The notes under the pieces are model-generated. The model was not told the origin of the DNA, did no database searches, and saw nothing but the letters and a program-made list of their open reading frames with translations. The translations under genes and the position numbers were made by a program. Source: Galeopsis tetrahit (taxonomy: Eukaryota; Streptophyta; Magnoliopsida; Lamiales; Lamiaceae). From it: 64,000 nt of DNA. The stretch is from NCBI GenBank assembly GCA_963675135.1, contig OY776119.1:558001-622000 (forward strand), given 5' to 3'. This document shows positions 58,452 through 64,000 of the stretch, in pieces (within the stretch, counting starts at the first letter, position 1; every line of letters begins with the position of its first letter).

Positions 58452-58689
58452 TGAGTGACAGAAATATTTATTTATGTTATATTGCTAGATTAATATTGGG
58501 ACATGTTTTTATGGCAAGTTTGTATGCATGTATTATTTGCTTGATGTGTGTTTTCCAGTACCGTTAATTATCCTCATTATAAATCGCTTACCCTCTTTAG
58601 ACATTAAGTCTCCTTTCGAAGTATTATTATGGTTAATTCATTTAAAGTATTTGGTTGTCGTGAATTTTCTTTTCTCCGTGATTATGCGC

Positions 58690-58800
58690 AGCACAAGTTG
58701 ACTCCTCGTAGTCAACCTTGTATTTTTCTTGGCTATAGTAGTATTCATAAGAGTTTTCAGTGTTTTGATCTTATCGCTTCCCATAATTCTTTCGGATGGT
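58690..58800 (+). pseudogene. Copia integrase C-terminal scrap
   Basis: The plus strand reads LTPRSQPCIFLGYSSIHKSF followed by QCFDLIA. Same scrap as 45085-45175 behind gene D. No LTR or other domains. Confidence 0.7.
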
Positions 58801-58879
58801 GAGCTCGCTGTGACGAGCTAATTATATATATGAATAGCGCCCCAACAGTTCTGACAAGGTCTCCTTAGTGAAGTGACGC

Positions 58880-59172
58880 CCCTATAGTCTCATAACTTTC
58901 TATCTTTTTTGAAATTGTCCCGAAAAAGTTAAATGTACAAATTAATTTAGTCTCATTTTTTTGCAATTTATTTTGTTTTGGTCCCAAAAAAGTTAAATAT
59001 ATCATTTAGTCCTATTTTTAAAATCATTTCATTTAAAATACCTCTTCAAATTAAATTCTTTCATCCAAACACAATCTAAATGCAATTGCAAAAAATGGGA
59101 CTAAATTGATACATTTAACTATTTTTGAATCAAAACAGAACCAATTGTTTAAAAAAAAAAAAAGGAGACTTA
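58880..59172. mobile_element. GTCCC-type MITE downstream of gene E
   Basis: Facing units GTCCCGAAAAAGTTAAATGT and GGACTAAATTGATACATTTA. It is the uninterrupted counterpart of the nest at 45312-46081, although its right end is worn. Confidence 0.65.
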
Positions 59173-59181
59173 TTAAATTGA

Positions 59182-60312
59182 GGCGTGGGTTATATACCCC
59201 TCCAGGTATGTTAGATACACTCCCCCTTCATTTTTATTAATTAAATATTCATGCAAATTAAAATACCACTTTTACCTTTTTACTAAAACATGTTAAGATG
59301 AATACACCCCATATAATTTAAACACAACCCTAACCCTAGAATTAGGTAGCAGCCGCCGCCGCCCCACCTCCGACAGCCACCACAGCCCCAAACAAATTTA
59401 GAAATTAAAAAACAAAACATAGAAAAAAAAAACATATTTTCGACAAACCAGTGTCGACCAAAAACACTCTTGTCAACACTGGTTTGTCGACCAAACACCT
59501 CCCCGTCGACACTGTTTCGTCAAAAGAATTTAAAAAAAAATTAAAAATTGAAATTTTCGACAATAAAAGGTCGACCATAAACACTCTCATTGGCCCTTTA
59601 TTGTCGATGAAAGTATTTATGGTCGACCCTTTTTTTGTCGAAATTAAAAAAAATAAAATTACCAGGACGAAAGCAGCGGCCGGCTGTGGAAGTGGGAGGG
59701 AGGTGGCGGAGCATGGTTGGCTGGGGGAGGAAGAGCCAGCGGCGTCGCTCGACAAAGGAGGCGACACAGCCTGTTGCAGAGAAAAAAAAAAAAAGAGGGC
59801 GGCGTCGCTGCTGGGGGAGGAGGAGCACCGCCGCCTTGGGAAGGAGGTGGCGACGAAGGGATGGAGGGTGCAGCGACGGTGGGAGTATTTACAGAAGAAA
59901 GAGGGAAAAAAAGGGAGAAGGACGGCGACGGTGGCAATATTTAGTAAGAGAAAAAAAAAAAAAAAAGGAGGAGAATGGGGGTAGGACGGCTGCTTGGGTG
60001 GGGCAGGATGGCGACGACGTCTGGGCGGAGGGAAGAGCTTGGGCGGCGGGCTGGGGCGGAGAAGGAGAAAAAAAAAAACTGAGCGGCGGGCGGTAGCGGG
60101 TGGCTGTTGTGGGCGGCGGTAGGCTGCTGGTGGTTGTGGTGATGCATGGTTGGGGATGAAGAAAAGTGTTTAGAGTTTAAATGAGGAAAAAGTAGAATGT
60201 TGGGTACAAATAAAAAAATAAGGGGTGCATCTATCTTATTTGTATTTTGAGGATGGTACAATGTATCGGGTGAGTGAATCTAACATAATTGGAGGGACAT
60301 ATAACCCACGCC
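59182..60312. mobile_element. Mutator-like non-autonomous element 3 with 9-bp target duplication
   Basis: Ends GGCGTGGGTTATATACCCCT and ACATATAACCCACGCC match with few differences over roughly 45 bases. A perfect 9-bp duplication TTAAATTGA lies outside (59173-59181, 60313-60321). The internal order equals element 1: TTTATTAATTAAATATTCAT, AACCCTAACCCTAG with GCCGCCGCC, GTCGAC hairpins (59440-59640), then a G/A-rich GGCGG tract (59660-60130) with several A-runs. There is no transposase. Confidence 0.88.
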
Positions 60313-60321
60313 TTAAATTGA

Positions 60322-60605
60322 TAAGAGCTAAGACGTAATCATGCGCTCTCAAACTTAGGTGACGTGGGCTTTTTGGTCGCAATTTGGGCCTTCATGGCCA
60401 AGCCCTTATAGCTACCTAATTGGGCCTTGGCCAGATCTTAATATTTGGCCCAAGACCTCAATGAGCCCAAACTCGCATTCCTTACCCATTAGCCCAAGTG
60501 AGACTAACTTTCTTTTTGTAATTGAACGTTTTGATAATCAATTAACATACAAATATAAAATTCCACATTTTTAGATGAGACGAAATTATTTCATAGTATA
60601 AGAGT
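60322..60605. other. Intergenic, no gene
   Basis: Several GGCCCAA phrases. No coding or repeat structure recognised. Confidence 0.4.
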
Positions 60606-60639
60606 CTTAAGGGTCACTTCCCACGAGTGAGTAGAAGAA

Positions 60640-63310
60640 TTAGGAAATTAATATACAATGATTAGTTCCATAACCTTTGGTTGTTCCTTGTGAGTTGTTA
60701 CCAAAAGTTACTTGTGGTCCATCTTGTTCAACAAAATCAGTTAGAAGCTCTTTATTTCCAGTAATATGTCTTGAACATCCACTGTCCAAGTACCATGTAA
60801 GTTCTTTAGGACTTCTTTTCTTTGTAGATGGAACCACTGGAACCTGTTACGTACAAATCAAAACTTAGGTACCCTTTGGAAGTTGGGTCCTAGAGGGTTA
60901 GATATACCTTTTGGAACCCAAACTTGCCTTATTTTCTTTACTTGAAAAGGGCTAATTTGTTTTCCATAAACATCTAAATACACAATCTTCCTTTTAAATG
61001 CCTTAGATTGAGATTGAGTATTAGTGTGAATCTTGGATGATTTAGAAGAGTTGTATTTATTCTTGTGAATATATTTGCTAAATCTATCTTTTGATTCATG
61101 TGCAGCATGCTTGAATATTTGTGGATAGGTATTCAGGTTACTTGAAGTTCTTGGCATGTAGGATTCAAGTCTTCTGTACTCATTGTACTTAGGCTGGAAA
61201 TCCCTTTGATAATTCATTGTAGGCCTTCTCATTTGAGTTGGTCTTCTTTGAATACCTTGTGGTTTTCTTGCTTGAGTCTGAGAGTTTTTCAGCTGAGTTG
61301 TCTTCCATTGACTTTTACTCATCTGAATTGTCTCAGGCTTCTGAATCCTTGTCTTAGATCTTGTAGTCTTTGACTTGTGATTCAGGATTGTTGGTATAAT
61401 GGGTTGTTTACCTTTGTCCATTTTCTGTAGCAGCTTTGGTTCAACAATTTCAGTTTGAGCCATAGATTTTACAAAGACTGTCTTAGTAATACTTGTTGAA
61501 GTATCACTGAGGCATGGTGAAGATGCTTTTATCTGGATTGTAACCAAGTCCAGATTTTTGAGTCATAGGCCTTTGCATTCCTTGTAGTTCATCTATTGAA
61601 TTAGATGATTTATACAGGACAGTCAGTTTAAGTTTCAGACTCTCTTCACTTATTTTAAGATATTCATGTTCCTTGAAAAGATGTTCAAACTTAGCCATCA
61701 ATGCTTGATAATCTGAATCCTTACTCTCATGAAGCTTAACTTGTTTTTCCAACTTATTAAGTTGTTCAGATGACTTGTCCTTCAGAGTATTCAACTCTTT
61801 AGTTAAGTTATTGCACAACTCATTAGTTCTCAGATCATGTTCAACTTCAACCTGAGTAATTCTTTCAATCTCAACATTCAATGCTTTGTTTTCTTTTAAG
61901 GTTTGATCATTAATCTCTTGAAGTCTCACGAAGTCTTTCATCAACTTACCAAAGGTAAGTCTCAGGCTGTCTTCATTTGACATCATTGTGTTACTAGAAT
62001 TGACAGATCTAGAATTAGATTGTACCTCATCATTGTCTTCAATATCCATTAGACACTCTTCATCACTGTTGTCAGTAATCATCTCAAATGATGAAGATGG
62101 AAGTTGATCATCTTCAGAGGTTTCTTCTTCAGCTTTCAATGCTTTCCTTTTTTCATATTTCTTGTCTCTCTTAGCTTGTCTTTCCTTTCTTTCCTTGGAA
62201 GTCAGCTCTGGACAGTTATATTGGAAGTGTCCTGTCTTTTTGCAGTTGTAGCATGCATCCTCATCTTCATCTTTCTTCTTTTCAGCATCTATCTTAATCT
62301 TCTTAGTTGATGAAGATGGATCTTCTTTGGAGTTGTCCCTTCTGGATCATATCCCTTCTGTATCTTCTTCTTCTATCTTGGTAATACCTCTTGTATTTAC
62401 CAAACCTAGAATTTAGCTTTTCAAATCTTCTAGCCATCATTGCCAACTCATTTGAAATGTCAGATTTGGAAGCTCCTTTTTCATTTTTGCTTGACTTGCT
62501 GACTTTCTTGGAATCGGGTTCATTGGATTTGGCCTTCAGTGCAATTCCTTTATTTTCAGGTTCCTCAGTGTTATTCTTTCTGTTCAAGTCACATTCATAT
62601 GCATTGAGTTCTGAGAACACCTATTGCATTGGCATGGTTGACAGATCCTTCGTATTTTGCATCATGACAGCATACACATTCCGTTTGGATGTCAAGCTCC
62701 TAAAAATCTTCAAGGCCAATTCTCTCTTGGAGTATTCCTTTCCAAGTGAGTTGATCTCATTCATGATGTCTGTGAACCTTCCGTCCAGTTGATCAATGGT
62801 TTCATCAGACTTCATTGTAAATTGCTCATACTTTTGAACAGCAACTTGAAGTTTGTTTTCCTTGATCTTGTCAGTTCCTTCACACATTAGAGTTAATGTG
62901 TCCCAAATCTCCTTTGCAGTTGTGCAGTGAAATACTCTACCCATTATAGCATCTGGAATGGTCTGATATAGGGTGTTCATTGCCACATAGTTGAGATTCT
63001 GCTTCTTTCTTTCTTCAGGAGTGAGCTCATCATCATCTTTTGGAATTTCTTGTGCTCCACTTGCTCTTTGGGCTTATGTAACATTTTTGTTAGGATTCAT
63101 GAACACAAATGGACCTTTAGTGATCACCCTTAGCATTTCTTCATGGAGACAAGCCAAGTGAGCTCTCATCCTTATCTTCTAGAAGTCATAATTCTCAATA
63201 GAGAACATAGGCAGTTTCTGGTAAGATATCTTGTTGATGGGGTTGGTTCTCATAGCAATAGGTGGTGGAACAGCTACACCAGAATTTTCAAAAGAAGATG
63301 TGTTAGGCAT
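60640..63310 (-). pseudogene. Copia gag and protease, several lesions
   Basis: The gag starts at about 63310 (MPNTSSFENSGVAVPPP) and is interrupted by stops near 63180 and 63075. The UBN2-type core follows (TIPDAIMGRVFHCTTAKEIW, ELALKIFRSL; 62621-62986). A frame break near 62620 leads to a Lys-rich part (62303-62620). The zinc knuckle CYNCKKTGHFQYNC lies at about 62210-62255. Then comes an acidic coiled-coil segment (61504-62139, heptad-like Leu/Lys runs) and a basic linker. The protease is TWYLDSGCSRHITG at about 60770-60800. By family, gag forms the particle and the protease processes gag-pol. Stops and frameshifts make this copy inactive. Confidence 0.82.
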
Positions 63311-63407
63311 AGTGAATAATAAGGATAATTAATATCACAGAAAGTGCACTAGTAGATCAGTTTAGGTAATCAAAGTTGATCCTCAAAGCAGTGGTCTTTA
63401 AACCCCT

Positions 63408-63419
63408 GCTCTGATACCA
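63408..63419 (-). other. Primer binding site, Met-tRNA type
   Basis: The minus strand reads TGGTATCAGAGC two bases inside the LTR, the standard plant copia primer site. Confidence 0.88.
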
Positions 63420-63421
63420 TT

Positions 63422-64000
63422 TGTTGGTCCCAAAAGGAGTGTGACACATGTATGGGGGGGGGGGGATACACGTGTATGTGTTTTTAAAAAAAAAAATTAA
63501 GTAATCAACACAAATAATTAGAGTCAAATAAGTTGTACAATATGTCAAGTCCTATGAAAATACTTTATGAGATATTCTAACAGAACTTAACAGGAAACAA
63601 CTTGTATGCGGAATAAATGATAGGCCCTATTATACTCCTCGAATAATATGCACTTAAGTATTAAGTTACCAAATAGCAATTAATAAGCAATTATTACAAC
63701 ACAAAAGCTTAAGCAAGAAGATAAATGCAGTAAATAAGAACACAAGACGTATAGTGGTTCGGAGGCTAAACTGCTCCTACGTCCACTCTCCTAATTTAAT
63801 AAGATAATTCCTTAATCTCTTGGAATTAACTTGCTTTTACAGTGCCAAGGTGTACTCTACTTCTTCTCCTCTTCTCTTGATTTCTTACAACCTTTTCTCC
63901 TTGCAATACTCTCGACATTTATACGAACTCAACTATACTTTCAATCTATCTCTTAAGGTGAAAGTAGGGTTTTGTTCTTGTACCAACTAAATGTGATATG
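63422..64000 (-). repeat. 5' LTR of the copia element, continues past the window
   Basis: It begins TGTTGGTCCCAAAAGGAGTG on the plus strand and holds a G-run and A-run at 63455-63497. Only the inner 579 bases are in view. Confidence 0.75.

Larger units (their letters stand above)
60610..64000 (-). mobile_element. Ty1/copia element, LTR-gag-protease end, cut at both sides
   Basis: On the minus strand: an LTR starting at or beyond the window end and ending at 63422, a Met-tRNA primer site at 63408-63419, a gag frame from 63310 down to about 60860, and a protease at 60640-60837. Integrase and RT are absent because the element is cut near 60610. Gag is long, with a coiled-coil part. Confidence 0.85.

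Noticed and set aside
59451..60096. Lys/Arg-rich frames of 150-177 residues
   Set aside because: A-runs and GGCGG repeats inside Mutator-like element 3 create them. No recognisable domain and no conservation of frame with element 1.

Overview
This window is nuclear DNA from a flowering plant, most likely a eudicot. It is AT-rich, its genes have several introns with GT/AG borders, and it is dense in plant-type transposons: Ty1/copia and Ty3-type LTR elements, L1-type LINEs, a tRNA-derived SINE, Stowaway-like, CACTA and Mutator-like non-autonomous elements. The species cannot be told from the sequence.

The host genes are a tandem cluster of wax ester synthase/diacylglycerol acyltransferase (WSD1-type) genes, all on the + strand. 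Five copies keep recognisable 5' and 3' ends: A (11371-14449), B (20192-22777), C (35977-38572), D (42279-44894) and E (55536-58451). A, D and E can each be read through seven exons into about 482, 480 and 475 residues with an intact HHxxxDG acyltransferase motif. B has lost exons 3-6 and the acceptor of intron 1. C is intact through exon 6, but exon 7 is cut by a retroelement junction that gives an early stop. Three smaller relics survive: an exon 7 piece at 6.25 kb and exon 2 pieces at 23.2 kb and 50.8 kb. C, D and E form the younger subgroup; A and B are more distant from it and share exon 7 features with each other.

Layout. 0-6.2 kb: a Ty3-type LTR end with primer binding site and leader ORF, a copia IN/RT fragment, and a LINE fragment split by a copia element (2502-6151) with a perfect CACAC target duplication. 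6.2-11.3 kb: relic exon 7, hAT-like and Stowaway-like repeats, and the upstream module of gene A. 11.3-15.1 kb: gene A followed by a CACTA element. 15.1-20 kb: copia fragment, a Mutator-like element with a 9-bp target duplication, and a LINE tail. 20-24.5 kb: pseudogene B and a relic. 24.5-28.4 kb: a Ty3-type element inserted in an older copia fragment. 28.4-34.7 kb: upstream repeats and a young copia element (30155-34654) whose 185-bp LTRs differ at one base. 34.7-40.4 kb: SINE, gene C, Ty3-type LTRs. 40.4-46.1 kb: gene D and a three-level nest of small transposons. 46.1-50.4 kb: a partial Mutator-like element joined to a large LINE. 50.4-55.5 kb: a duplicate of the 22.9-29.7 kb block, then an upstream region of gene E that is partly inverted. 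55.5-60.3 kb: gene E and a second complete Mutator-like element. 60.6-64 kb: the gag-protease end of another copia element, running off the window.

No tRNA, rRNA, CRISPR or non-plant gene was seen. All similarity statements rest on reading the sequence by eye, not on alignments or database searches.
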